Assembly: GCF_036323735.1 (NCBI RefSeq)
Contig: NC_086026.1
Span: 68,681,539-68,745,538 of the forward strand
Source: Rattus norvegicus
Taxonomy: Eukaryota; Chordata; Mammalia; Rodentia; Muridae
Length of the DNA: 64,000 bases
Direction: 5' to 3'
Below the pieces are notes generated by a model. That model did no database searches. It saw nothing but the letters and a program-made list of their open reading frames with translations, and was not told the origin of the DNA. Position 1 is the stretch's first letter. Each line of letters begins with the position of its first letter. Made by a program: the position numbers and the translations under genes. Positions 1 through 11,550 of the stretch are shown one piece after another.

Positions 1-1026
1 AAGTAATTTTTTAAAAAAAACTTTTGTTTATTAATATGTGTGTCTGGTGCCCAAGGTAGCCAGAAAAAGACATGAGATCTCCTAGAAGCAATAGTTACAG
101 AAGGTTGTGAGCCACTATGTAAGTGCTAGGAATGGAATACAGGTTTTCTGGAAGAGCAGTAAATGCACTCTTAACCACTGATCAATCTTCAAGCCCTCAA
201 CTAAGTATCCAATCTTGTTGTCACTGAGTCTGCATTTGCTTATTAGCTTTATTGTGGGATGATGTCACAGGTGAGGCAGGTACAGGATAGAAGAAGGCCT
301 GTCATTGGATGAGAAGGAAGGGTGGGTGGGAGAAAAGTTTGAAGGAAGAGGAGGAGACTGGAACAAAGAGAGGAGGAGAAGCTGAGAAGCCATGGCAGGA
401 CAACAGAGGCTGACAAAAAGATCTTGCTCTGTGTATTTACAGGTTGTTATCAATGTTCTTAAGGGATGGATTACCGGGCTTTGTATGTTTACGTTGGCAA
501 TTATATCTTATCAATTGGATCTAAGATTATTGTATTGTGTGTTCTTTTATGTGAGGGTTTGAGTGTAGGAAAGTGTGTGGTGGCTGGAGACACTGGGCCA
601 CCGCGGCAAAGTTGGGATGTGTTTCCGCAGAGATATCTAGCAGATATCTTGGGGCACTGCGGTGTAGACCAAGCGAGGTAAAAGACAACAATACTTTTTT
701 TTTATTTTTTATATTTTTACAACAATACTTTATAGAATTACTAAGTAGACAGACTAGTCTATACAGAGTCCCAGAAAGAACTATACAGTGAGACCCTAAC
801 TCCAAAAAAGCCAAACAATTGGCATTTTTTTTAAAAGGGAGGGAGAGGGGAATAATACAAAGAGATACTATTTGGATTAACTATAAAAACGTATGAGCAA
901 GCAGGATGGCTCTGTGTACTCATGCACAAGTCTGACAAAATGAATTTGATCCCTAGATCACAACTGGCAGGAAGAAACCACATCCTGAGAATTGTCCATT
1001 GTGAAAATGCACACATATGTACATGT

Positions 1027-1027
<1 letters not shown>

Positions 1028-1071
<44 letters not shown>
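1028..1071. repeat. (CA)n microsatellite
   Basis: About 22 CA dinucleotides form the tail of a diverged B3-like SINE in intron 11. Open frames through it are repeat artefacts. Confidence 0.95.
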
Positions 1072-1072
<1 letters not shown>

Positions 1073-1929
1073 CCCACATTTAAATTTTAATAGATACTTT
1101 ATAACATGAGATCCTGCCACAAAAAACAAAACAAAAAAACAAAACCAAACAAAAAGAAATTTATAATAAAATTGAAATCATAGTAAATTCAAATAAGTGA
1201 TAACTTTAAATATGACATTGTGTGTGAAAATGCAAGTCTGTAATGCCAGCACTTAGAAAGCAGAAGACAGGAGGACTGCCAAAATTGAGGACAGCATAAA
1301 TCTAGACCAGCCACAGCTACAGAGTTAGACCCTGTCTGTCTGTCTGTGCCTCCCCTATTCCCTTTCTCTTGAACAACCAAATACATACATACTTACAACA
1401 ACAACCTGACGGTGAGGGCTGGGGAGATAGAGATACAGTATAGGAGTAAAGCACGTGATTGGCATTAGTCACTGGGTTCAATTTCAAACATTCACCCAAC
1501 ACATCTACATACAATAACTGTATTCAATAAGGCCTATTGTTTATTAATGAAATAATATAATTTCTGACTTGAGAGATATTTTTGCATTATATTCTCACAA
1601 AAATAGCTAGCCCAAATTTTCCTACATTTTTCTGTAGTCTCTAGAATTGTTCAACTGTTTTAAAATGTACACTTGGTATCTCTAGCACCCAGGAATATAT
1701 GCAAAATGATTAGTAAATATTAAGTGTGATCTTACCACACTTACACATGCAGTTCTACTTCTCTCTCTTCATGATTTAAAGTCTAAAAATAATAGATATC
1801 CAGGTTTCTAATATATACTTTCTAATTTGTGTGTGCATGTCTAAATTTGTGTACACATATTTACAACATGTATTTATATGTATGTATATCTGAGAATATA
1901 TACAATATTCCATATAGAAATATAAAGAC

Positions 1930-2050
1930 GACACACTACTTTAATTCCAACACTTGGAAGGCAGAGGCGGGGGATTTCTGAGTTGAGGTCAGCTTGGTCT
2001 GTAGAGTGAGTTCCAGGGACAGCTATGGCACAGAGAACCGGTCTTGGAAA
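1930..2050 (+). mobile_element. B1 SINE
   Basis: Shows the 7SL-derived B1 order: box near TTAATTCCAACACTTGG, GGCAGAGGCGGGGGATTTCT, then GTCTGTAGAGTGAGTTCCAG and a terminal GTCTTG. A purine-rich A/G tail continues to about 2100. Antisense to Arih1. Confidence 0.85.
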
Positions 2051-3088
2051 AGAAAAGAAAAAAAGGAAGGAAGAAAAGGAGGGAAGGGAGACAAGAAAAG
2101 ACTGATAGGAAGGTCTGTGGATAGTTGGTCTTTATCTTAACCGTCAGTTCCAATGCTTGACTTCATGGGATCCCATGGCCACGTCATACACAACTTCAGA
2201 AGAGGCAGCTCACAGTGCTTGCTTTACACCTTCTCTATGTGGAGAGCTTTGAAAGAAAGATCCTGTTTCTGCTTCTCAGTTTTCTAGAGCTGGATTTACA
2301 CCAGACATCAACCATACCGGGGAAAGCTTTATTATTTTAAGGCCCAGGTAGGTACAAAACCAATGGTTATGAGCTAAGAATCATGCCAACGTGCAAATAT
2401 AATATGTGGGAACTAATCTTCCTGGCATGACAAATTTCCACTAAGTACTACTATCTGCACGTTTGTCAAATTCCCAAAATCTAACAGAAACCCTAACTTA
2501 GCACTAGTAACACATAGGGTACTAGAGGACTTTAATATACTTGATGATTCTTAAAGTATTTCTCATTAAAACTCAATGAAGTTGATGTGGTAGTATATGT
2601 CTTTAATCCTAGCACTCTGGAGGAGAAAGCAGGTAGATTCTTTAGTTCCAGGCTAGCCTGGTTGCCAGGCCAGACAAGACTATATACTGGAGGCCATATC
2701 TTCATCATCTTCAGCAGCAGCAGCATCTAATAATATATCAACTCTACAAACAAAACCCTAAAAAAGAAAATTTCAATACAAATAACAAAATCTTTCTAAT
2801 AAACACCAGGATATGGAATGAGAAACAAGTTTAAGATTTGAAAAAGAGTTCCTAAAATAACCCAAACTAACCTACCAGCCAAATATAGCTACCAACTGCT
2901 TTTAGTAAGTAAAGCTTTTTCAAAGTAGTCACATTCATCTGTTAAAGCATATGGCTTCCTTAGCAGTAGGGGGAAAAAACAAAGTTGAATATATGGAGGA
3001 CATATAGTTTACAGGTAGTATTTGATTCCCACTTGAGTGCTGGGAATCAAAGCCTTATACATACTAGGCAAACTTAACATGGAGATTC

Positions 3089-3089
<1 letters not shown>

Positions 3090-3130
<41 letters not shown>

Positions 3131-3169
3131 TCTGTGTGTGTCTGTGTGTGTCTGTGTGTGTCTGTGTGT
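3090..3169. repeat. Compound (TG)n / (TCTGTG)n microsatellite
   Basis: A TG run gives way to repeated TCTGTGTG units, suggesting a dinucleotide array interrupted by spreading T-to-C substitutions. Intron 11. Confidence 0.92.
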
Positions 3170-3988
3170 GTAAATATTCCAGGAATCAGTTGTCTCTTTC
3201 CATACTGGATCATAAACAGGTTTATCAAAGTCATAAAGTAAATACTTTCTTTTACTTTTACTCACTGAGTCATCTCAATGGCCCTCTTTTACCCTTCCTG
3301 TGTGTGTGTTTATGTCAAGAGCCAACATTCTGGACCACTTTCTATTTGCTGAAGCATGGACTCTCGCTGAATAGGGATCCTGCTGATTATGGCTAATCCA
3401 GTTGGCTAGCTATCCACAGGAATCCTGTTTCTGTCTCACAGGCAGCCACAATGTGGATGTTAAAGATCAGAATCTGAGTCCTTGCATTTTTAAGTTGAGT
3501 TTCAAACAATGAGCCATCTCCCCAATTCCACAGACTGCATCCTTTGGAAACAGAATCTCACTGAATTGCTTCCAATTCACTAAATGGCTACCAACTTCTC
3601 TCTGTAGCTCAGACAAGCCTTTTACTCAGGATGCTCCTGATTTACCTCTAAAGTAGCTGGGGTTACACATCTGTGCCAGCAAAATAAATGGCTTTATCTG
3701 ACCTACATGCCCTAAAAGGACCAAAGTATCACATACATTTATCAAACATTCATTATTTGTAATTTAAAAAGACACAGTGCCCTTTATTTCTACCAATAAT
3801 TAAAAAGATTAGAAGTCTGTGTGTGTTGAGTGGGAATAGTCTTGCTGATCTGAAACTTCCTATGTACCCAAAAGCTGGACTCAAATTTAAGATCCTACAA
3901 ACCTCCAGAGTGTTGGGATTACAAAGCACACAACAATGTGCCACACCTAGAAAATATAAAGAAATGCCTTTAAAAATTGAACAAAACC

Positions 3989-4100
3989 GGGGTTTGGGGA
4001 TTTAGCTCAGTGGTAGAGCGCTTGCCTAGCAAGCGCAAGTCCCTGGGTTCGGTCCCCAGCTCCGAGGAAAGAAAAAAAAAAAAGAAAAAAAAAAAAAAAA
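3989..4100 (+). mobile_element. ID SINE
   Basis: Full-length ID core (GGATTTAGCTCAGTGGTAGA ... GGTTCGGTCCCCAGCTCCG) with A and B boxes from its tRNA-Ala-like ancestor and an interrupted A-tail. The direct repeat GAACAAAACC at 3979-3988 and 4105-4114 is its target-site duplication. Confidence 0.96.
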
Positions 4101-5020
4101 CAACGAACAAAACCAAACATTTGCAAAGCATGTTTTCGATTATATCCAGCTGGGAAAGCCATTTTAAAAGAGTTTTTTTGTCTCTAGGAATTTCAACAAC
4201 AAAATGGCTAAGTAAACTGCCCCCCCCCAAACCCCAAAATCAAGGTTCTACAACTACTATAAAATTACTAGATTTCTCACACACACCCCCCAAAGTATTA
4301 TAAATCCAAATCTGTTTGAATCCTTAACCTAATAGCAGGTCATTTTTCTATCCTATGACAGGAAATTTCCCAACTCCTGAGATTCTGTTTCAAAATCAAG
4401 TGACCTATCAGAAGTACATGAACAATGAAGTAAAGACAAAACAAAGTAAAAATTAACACACTGTGTGCTCTATACAAGAAAGCCACAGTCCATTCAACAA
4501 CTGCTCAATGACTCTCCTTTCTGAATGAGCACAATGTGGAAGTGAGTGCTGATGCCACACCACCACTAGGACCTAAAAGTAAGCATCGTAACTGCCTCAA
4601 CTCAAAGAGAGCAATAAAAACAAGACTGTCCTTATAGAAGAGCGTGACTGGCATTCTCCTGGGAACTCAGATTCGGAAGATGAGATCGGGAATTCTAGGT
4701 ACAAAGCAAGAGCTTATCTCAAAATAACAAAACAAAAAAGACTAACACAATCACATGCCTATAATCAGCACTCTGGAAGAAGCAGAGGCAGAAGGATCGT
4801 GAGTTTGAGACGAATCTGGGTTAGGGAGCCTATCTCAGAAAACAAAAGTGAACGAATAAGTACTATAAAAAGAGTCCCTCCTAAGTATAAGGAGACATCT
4901 AGGATTTACTGTAGTGTCTGCACAATTCAGAACTGAATGTTTCTTGCAAAATTACTCCCGAAAAATGTGTGTCAGAAATCCCCAGCCAGTGCTATGCTGT
5001 GCTGCAGTGGCTGCACTCAC

Positions 5021-5078
5021 CTCTTGGGCATCTCTTGCTGCCTTTGCATCATCCTCATTATAGCGGTTACAGTTGTAC
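5021..5078 (-). CDS. Arih1: Arih1 exon 11 (end of RING2, start of Ariadne domain)
   Basis: This 58-nt exon encodes YNCNRYNEDDAKAARDAQE, residues 387-405. It includes Cys389, the last RING2 zinc ligand, and the first residues of the Ariadne domain, which masks the active site until cullin binding. Acceptor CTTTAAG/GTACA; donor GAG/GTGAG. About 150 further residues must lie on exons left of position 1; none was found in 1-5020. Confidence 0.97.
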
Positions 5079-5391
5079 CTTAAAGGAAATTAAGAGGATT
5101 TCAGAAAACCATAAACCCATAAAAAGTGAAAAGAATGCTTATTTTTAACATGTAGCCTGAACTTTTAACTCCACTTCCAAAGAGATCGTCTTCTCTCCTA
5201 AGCTGTCTCTCTCCTTTTACAAACCAAAGAACCAACAGTCAGCAAGTTACTATGGAAGAGTTGCTTGTGCTACGGACTTTTACACACGATGATATTAGCT
5301 GTCTCTGAAAACGGAATGACATATATATAAAAAAAAAAAAAAAAAAAAAAAAGGGAAAGAGAAGGAAACCTCAGGAGTGAAAACGACTGGC

Positions 5392-5560
5392 ACTTCTGTT
5401 CTTGTTTTGTTGTGTAGGCAGGTTCTCACTAAGTAGCCCTGGCTGGTTTGACATCTGCTACACAGACCAGGCTGACAGAGCTCACAGAGATCTGCCTAGC
5501 ACTGCCCCTGGGTGCTGAGATTGAGGTTACATGCTATTATACCTGGCTACTACATACCTC
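5392..5560 (-). mobile_element. B1-type SINE, reverse orientation
   Basis: Reverse-strand B1 signature: a GTAGGCAGGTTCTCACTAAG block, CAGGCTGACAGAGCTCACAG, ATCTGCCTAGC and a terminal TACCTGGCT. Diverged, in the same orientation as Arih1. Confidence 0.75.
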
Positions 5561-5751
5561 TCATTAGAGACCACATTCTCATTTTGGGTATTTATTTAAT
5601 GCCTAACTAGCAACTCCAGTGAACGTTCGATGAGTGGTCCAGAGTTCATTAACGCACAGAGGTGGTTCAGGGCAGGACGCTGAGAGCTAACCTGACGCTG
5701 CAGCATGTGTTAACACTGAACCTTTTACTCTAGAGCTATAGGAAGGCTTTT

Positions 5752-5943
5752 TTTAAAAAAAGATTTATTTACTTATTGTATATGAGTGAGTACACTGTAG
5801 CTGTGTTCATGCACACCAGAAGAGAGCATCGGATCCCATTACAGATGGCTGTGAGCCACCATGTGGTTGCTGGGAACTGAACTCAGGACCCCTGGAAGAG
5901 CAGTCAGTGCCCTTAACTGTTGCTGAGCCATCTCTCCAGCCTG
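5752..5943 (-). mobile_element. B2 SINE, reverse orientation
   Basis: Near full-length reverse B2: tail AGATTTATTTACTTATTG, body CACCAGAAGAGAGCATCGGA, head GAGCCATCTCTCCAGCC. Flanks TATAGGAAGGCTTTT (5737-5751) and TATAGCAAGACTTTT (5944-5958) look like a target-site duplication with two differences. Sense with Arih1. Confidence 0.92.
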
Positions 5944-7437
5944 TATAGCAAGACTTTTAACAAATGCCATCTCTCCCTCCATCCCAAACTTAAAAAATTG
6001 AATTTAGATGTTAAAAGTAAACTGCATGAAGTTTAAGGATTGGCTCAATGGCTAAGGGCACTTACTACTCTTACAGAGGGGCAGAGTTTGATTCCCAGTA
6101 TACACAATGGACAGCCAGAAACCTTCTGGAACTCTAATTCCAAGTTACTTAACGGTCTCTTCTGGTCTTGTAGGCAGTTTTTAAACCATGAGTGAGCATC
6201 TGTGTAATATACAATCATACAAATGAAATAAAATGCAAATCTAATATTAAGTTGCTGTACAGACTTACCAACTTTTTCAGAATTGTTATTTCAGTATGTG
6301 TGTGTGCACATGGTGCTAAGGTATGGAGAGCCTCCTGCATGCTAAGCAGATGCTCTGCCAAGGAACTATCCTCAGCCTTTCAGAAGTGACTCAGTGTGTA
6401 TATTTCTTGCATACATAAATACATTATCTTTGACTTTAACCATCATCAGAAAGCAGTTAAGAGAAAGTATTTGTCTATGTATGTATGTGTGTTCAATACC
6501 TTCCTTTCAACTTATATGCTTGAGTAACAGGTGTTGAGGGATAAGATAATCTCTTATAAAAAAATGTATCAGAAAGTAGAAGGGGGGAGGTTTTTAAGAA
6601 GCTTTTAAAGATTTTCCTCTGAGAAAAATAAAAATCTATTATGTTTACTCCAAAAAATGGCCAAACAATTCCAAATATTCTTACCTATATTTCCTGCATA
6701 GGGTACAAATTTCTGAACCCACACATTTTACAGAAATAACATGGTTCATAGTATTCTAATTTGAAATTATACTTTCAATTGCTTATTTTTGACAGTCGCC
6801 TATTTCACACTATTCAGAAATAACCCAACTGATCTTAAAGTAACACGGATAACAAGTTAATGAATGATTTAATATTAATTTTCACCTGGTTATTCATACT
6901 TCTCAGCATAACAGTTTGCTTAATTTAATTGAAAGTTCACTACCTTGATTAATCTTGGTTAACTATTAACATTCTCTTCTTCCTTTCTTCTAACCATCTT
7001 AACTTTTCTTTTTAGTTTGTTTCTGTGACATGGTCTCTCTATATAATTCTGGCTGCCAGGGAATTAGTTATATAGGCCAGTCTAGCTGTCATTCAGAGAT
7101 TCGCCTGCCTCCTGATTGCTGAAATTAATGGTTATATGTCACTCCTAGCTCCTTGTGATTTTTTAAAAATGTGTCTTAAAGCACCATCTTAATGTGGGAT
7201 TTCCCTTCCAAAACTAGCACAGATTTAAAGACTAGCAGAGCAAGCTATTTAGGATCTCTCTATACTTCTAATTCAAGTAACAGTTAGTGCTACTTGGAAT
7301 TTTGTTTTGACAAGTCAGAGGCATTTTAAGGCATACAGAGAAGACAAAGGAGGATACATTTGCAAGGTCAGTGAGCAATAGTCATGGCCCTCTCTCAGGT
7401 CACCATTCGGTCTGTGGTTGATTTCTTCTAATTTTTA

Positions 7438-7619
7438 TTTTAAAGACTTATTTATTTACTATATATAAGTACACTGTAGCTGTCTTCAGACACAACAGAA
7501 GAGAACATCAAATCTCATTACCCATAGTTGTGAGCCACCATGTGGTTGCTGGGTTGAACTCAGGGCGTCAGGAAGAGCAGTCAGTGCTCTCAAGTACTGA
7601 GCCATCTCTCCAGCCCCTA
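7438..7619 (-). mobile_element. B2 SINE, reverse orientation
   Basis: Reverse B2 with head CCATCTCTCCAGCCCC and body CACCATGTGGTTGCTGGG. TGGTTGATTTCTT occurs on both sides (7425-7437 and 7620-7632), a perfect target-site duplication. Confidence 0.95.
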
Positions 7620-9285
7620 TGGTTGATTTCTTTTGCTTTAGATAACATAAAATCTAAGTTGTAATTGAAGATGTCATAAAACTCATAGGTCTTCCCACAC
7701 TCTTCTTTCTCTATTCCCCCTTCCCCCTTTTACTAGGCTTGCCTATAAAACCATACAGTGACCTTATTTTAGTTCCTAATCAGTCTATAGTATGCTGTCT
7801 CAGAATCAGTCTTCAGCTCCGACAATGGCAAAATTTGCCACTAACAAACCAGTTTTTACCTTAGAATTAGCTTTAGAAGTAATCCCTATTATTAGTCCTT
7901 TAATTGTGGTAACTAATACAAGTCACAATTAACTAAAAGCAAAGACCTTTTTTGTTTCTCAAATTAATATCTCCTTTATCTTGTCTTGACCTTGCAACCC
8001 TCTTCTAGCCTATCCAGTCTCCACAAAGCACCAGAATTATTTGACAATGTACTTCAAGCACACAATACAGACCCTCTCACCAAACCCATACCACTTCTAC
8101 TTAAATCTTCACAAGATCCAAACTATTTTACTACCACTTTATAATACAGTCTACCTCCTTACTTTCTCTGTCCCCCACAACTTAGTAGGGAGTCAGCAGG
8201 AAGGTAACACAAATCAAAATAAGTTGGTCATTTGTATATTATAACACTCGGAAACATTTTCAATTCACATCAGGAAATGTGTTAGTTCCTGTGTTTTTCA
8301 AAATGGATCTACAATTTAACTTGCACTTTCCCAAATAAAGAGGCATGTAACAAAATTATCTATCTATTAGTACAGAAGGACATGGGTCAATGCCATTTAA
8401 CAAGGGTTGCCTTTTATTCAAGGATTATGCATTCATGGAAACAATCTTTACTGGAGCTAAAAAACAAAACAAACAAAACCTCAGAACCTTTAAAGAAAAG
8501 TCACAATTGTGCTGAGCACAGATTTCTTTATTCTTGTCATTATTCCCTAAATAATACTGTTTACAAAACATTCATTGTGTGCTAAATAACCTAGAAATAG
8601 GAGGCATGCAAGTGAAGTACTGTGCTGGTATACAGAATGACCATTGGCACGCTCAGACTCTGGCTCTCACGGGGCGTCCTGGAGCTCATCTCCAATAGAT
8701 TCAACTAATTAACAACTGCAGATGCATCTAACATTAACTGCCAGTCTTGAATTTATAAAATTAGACAATAGAGGGACATTTGAAGGACTACTTCCCAGTT
8801 CTAGGTAATTTGTCCCAATAGGAATGCAAGCCTATTACAAAGAGAAGCTAAATATATCGACTTCTGCTCAGTAGCTTTCTAATTTTTAGCCAGAAAACAA
8901 AACTGTTGTCTAACAATGTGGAGGATAAGGAAAACACACAAGTTAAATTTCTGACAATAAACTCTAGTTTACAACCTCCACCTAGAGGACATATCAGACA
9001 ATGTAACTAAAATTAAAATCATGAACTAAAAACACTATTCCACCTCTGTTCACAGTATTCCTTTTACTGTTTCCAACTTTTTCAACTAATGAAATCTCAA
9101 TGGATAGGTTTACCTCAATTATTAATTCCTGTGAGAAATATGACTACCAAATCCCTCTCTGTGGTTATCTTAAATACACTCTGTTGAAACGCCTTATTTT
9201 TTTTAAGCCCAAGGCAGAAGTATCATTTGCATGAGGTATACATCCTATAACTATATGAACGCATTCTACCATTTGTTCAACCTAC

Positions 9286-9416
9286 CAGGCAGATCCATGT
9301 GGTTCCCAAGGGCCAAGACACACCCAGCAAAACTCTGCTTTACAGTTCTGGTTACGACAGACCATGTGATTACAACCACCATCCTTCTCAATTGTGACAT
9401 GGCATTTGGGACATTC
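9286..9416 (-). CDS. Arih1: Arih1 exon 10 (catalytic RING2)
   Basis: This 131-nt exon encodes residues 343-385 plus two bases of Trp386. The core reads [20 protein letters not shown]. The cysteine in DGGCNH is the ubiquitin-accepting Cys357 of HHARI, with catalytic His359 two residues on. Zinc ligands Cys344, Cys347, Cys362, Cys367, Cys372, Cys375 and His382 are all present. Acceptor CATAG/GAATG; donor CCTG/GTAGG. No disabling change is seen, so the catalytic centre looks intact. Confidence 0.98.
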
Positions 9417-9799
9417 CTATGGAAAAAAAACTATAGAGTTGGTGTCAATGCTATCTCCCATTGAGGACAGACGCTAGTTATAGATTTCATTTATTTGCGT
9501 TCATACACATACGTTACTTTAAAAAGTAGTAAGCATCTAATAAAGATCATTAAATGTAAAGTATATTATTATTACTGGTTCTTTTTGTCTGTTTTGGTAT
9601 TTTGTTTGCTTTTTTTTTTTTCATTTGTATTTTTCAAAACAAAATTTCTCTATGTAACAGTTCTACTTGATTTGTAGACAGACTGGCCTTGAACTCACAA
9701 AGATCCACCTGGCTCTGGCACCCTAGTGCTGAGATTAAAGGTGCACACTATCACCACCTGGCTATTACTGGGTATTAATAGACACAAAAATGTAATGCT

Positions 9800-9990
9800 T
9801 TTTTAAGAATTTTTTTTGTTTTTATGGGTATGTCTGTTTGCCATCTGTATGCAAGCGCCTATGGAAACCAAAACAGGGCATCATATCTTCTAGAGAAAGA
9901 ATTATAGAAAGTGGTGAGCAACCATGCAGGTGTTGGGAATTGAACCAAGGTCCTATGGAAGAGCAGCTGCTGAGCCATCTCCCCACCCAA
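9800..9990 (-). mobile_element. B2/B3-type SINE, reverse orientation
   Basis: Carries the reverse SINE head GAGCCATCTCCCCACCC and the motif TGTTGGGAATTGAACCAAGG upstream of it. Too diverged to assign firmly to B2 or B3. Confidence 0.7.
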
Positions 9991-10950
9991 ATAAAAACCA
10001 TCAAAGTATTTTTAAGCACACAGTAAGTTTTACTGAAGTTAAGGATTTTACTCAGCACACTGCTTAGTGCCGTCCCCTAGCTGCGCAGTCCTTCCACATT
10101 CTCAGGGCTTCATATGCACCAGAAACCTATAAATCTTTTAAGAGTGTTATTTATTCCTGCTTGTCTCATGAATAAATGACAAAATAGAAATAACAGAGAA
10201 GCTAATTCTAGGTCAGGTAGGATCCATAGATAAGCAATCTGGCGTACAAAGTCAGGTAAGCAGGTAAGCAGACCTTAACCTTCAATCTGAACTCATACTG
10301 AAGCTCAAAATTTCCATTTTTCAAAAAATAAACTTAAGAGGTTTTTGTTGTTGAGATAGGATATCTCTACAAAGCTCTAGCTGCCCTAGAACTACTATGT
10401 AGAACAGGCTGTCCTCAAACTCAAAGAGAGATGTGTCTGCTTCCCAAGTGCAATGATTAACATGAGCCACTACACCTGGCTTTAAAAAAAAAAATTTTTT
10501 TTTTTAAATCTGCGTGATGTAGATATTTTGTATACACAAATGTACAAGAGACTAGATGATGATGCTGGGTGCCCTGCTCTCAGCCTTGTTCCTCTGAGAC
10601 ACCCTCACTGACCTCCAGGGAATCCAGCTATCTCTGAATCTCAGCACTGCAGGTTACAGGTGCATGCGGCCACACTTCTTTTACATGGGTGCTGAGGATC
10701 TGAACTCAGTTCCTTATGCTTGAGCAGCAAGCTTAACTTGTACAGAAAAACTCAGTGTTTTTATAATAAAAGAGCTATTACTGCCTTAGAGGTGCTCCAA
10801 AAAATAAACACCGGAAAGTGAATAAATAAGCAACCATAGGAGGTGGTGTGGGGGTGGATAAAAGTTACCACAAGGCCCATACCGACACAAACTCACACTG
10901 CTTTTGCTAATGCTCACACACTTACCCATATCCATGTTCATTATCAAGTT

Positions 10951-10973
10951 GGGGTTGGGGCTGGGGTCGGGGG
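10951..10973 (+). other. G-quadruplex-capable run next to exon 9
   Basis: Four G-blocks of 4, 4, 4 and 5 separated by the dinucleotides TT, CT and TC meet the classical G4 pattern on the plus strand. On the Arih1 transcript the same stretch is C-rich and begins 20 nt after the exon 9 donor. Any regulatory effect is inference. Confidence 0.8.
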
Positions 10974-10993
10974 AGACACACAGATGGACCAAC

Positions 10994-11065
10994 CTTTGTG
11001 TTAGCTGCAATCCAATTAGAAGTTTCACTGTCATCATCACACTTTTTAATCCACTTCTTCAACCA
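10994..11065 (-). CDS. Arih1: Arih1 exon 9 (IBR-RING2 linker)
   Basis: This 72-nt exon encodes WLKKWIKKCDDDSETSNWIA followed by ANTK, residues 319-342, the linker joining the IBR to catalytic RING2. Acceptor AAATAG/TGGTT. The donor is AAAG/GTTGGT, a weaker match to consensus than the other donors here (no A at +3, no G at +5). It starts and ends in phase 0. A G-quadruplex-capable run on the opposite strand begins about 20 bp beyond the donor. Confidence 0.97.
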
Positions 11066-11507
11066 CTATTTGAAAACAACAACTGTTAGATTTTAACTCG
11101 GCTTGAGAACAGCCGTTTATTTCAGCACTTAAAGACAAGCTTTAAATGTAAGACGCAAAAGCAATTGACTTTCAATAGACATACACTCAAAGTAGGAATA
11201 TCGTACCTATAAATTCTCATTTACACAGGATCAACCAAACAACAATTTTGTCTGGTTAAAGTTGAGTGGGGAATCTGGAATCTTGAAGAAAAGTCAAATT
11301 AACCTAAAACCTGAGTTGCCCTAATCAACGGATATTCTAAGAACAAACGGGAGCCTGACACATGGAATGCACGTACAGACTACCTGCAACAATCACTTGA
11401 AATAAAAAAAAAAAAATCTTCTGTTAATTAGAACACAGGCATCAGCTATTATCTTTAATCAAATCTTAGAAGTGTATCATCCCCTTAAAAACAAAAACCA
11501 ACCTCAC
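11066..11507. other. Arih1 intron 8: unique sequence
   Basis: Short 442-bp intron. No mobile element is recognised; an A-tract lies near 11403-11416. Suggests a constrained or simply unhit interval. Confidence 0.7.
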
Positions 11508-11550
11508 CTTACATTTAACTGGATCATGCCAATTTTCGCCACAGTTAAAG
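11508..11550 (-). CDS. Arih1: Arih1 exon 8 (IBR domain, second part)
   Basis: This 43-nt exon encodes FNCGENWHDPVKCK, residues 305-318. It supplies the remaining IBR zinc ligands Cys307, His312 and Cys317. Acceptor TTTTCAG/CTTTA; donor AAG/GTGAGG. It is too short to be seen by simple ORF scanning and was identified by its in-frame fit between exons 7 and 9. Confidence 0.97.

Larger units (their letters stand above)
1..5020. other. Arih1 intron 11 (partial): contents
   Basis: No exon matching the Ariadne-domain C-terminus was found here. Contents: a B3-like SINE ending in a CA tract (about 885-1071); a B1 copy with purine-rich tail (1930-2100); diverged B1 fragments (about 2585-2700 and 4745-4850 plus; 3540-3690 minus); a compound TG tract (3090-3169); an ID element (3989-4100). 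The rest (for example 60-880, 1380-1900, 2100-2560, 4115-4740) shows no recognised feature. Confidence 0.7.
5079..9285. other. Arih1 intron 10: contents
   Basis: Holds a minus B1-like SINE (5392-5560), an A-tract (5330-5352), two minus B2 SINEs (5752-5943, 7438-7619), a diverged B3-like SINE (about 6030-6235) and a minus B1 (about 7015-7150). Stretches 6240-7010 and 7640-9285 are AT-rich with no recognised repeat, RNA gene or coding signal. Confidence 0.75.
9417..10993. other. Arih1 intron 9: contents
   Basis: Contains a minus B1 (about 9620-9765), a minus B2/B3-type SINE (about 9800-9990), another minus B1-like copy (about 10345-10480), and diverged sequence at 10515-10740 that may be an old SINE. 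A run of four G-blocks lies at 10951-10973. The rest shows nothing recognisable. Confidence 0.65.

Noticed and set aside
3074..3396. Open frames rich in CVCV or HTHT
   Set aside because: Translations of GT/CA microsatellites; the same applies to the tracts at 1028, 25253, 37471, 42250 and 62111.
3989..4065. tRNA-like A and B boxes (here and in the other ID copies)
   Set aside because: These are ID SINE cores descended from a tRNA-Ala-like gene; A-tails and target duplications show retroposed copies, not tRNA genes.
1..5020. Arih1 exons 12-14
   Set aside because: Searched for sequence encoding the Ariadne-domain C-terminus on the minus strand and saw none; they must lie off the left edge.
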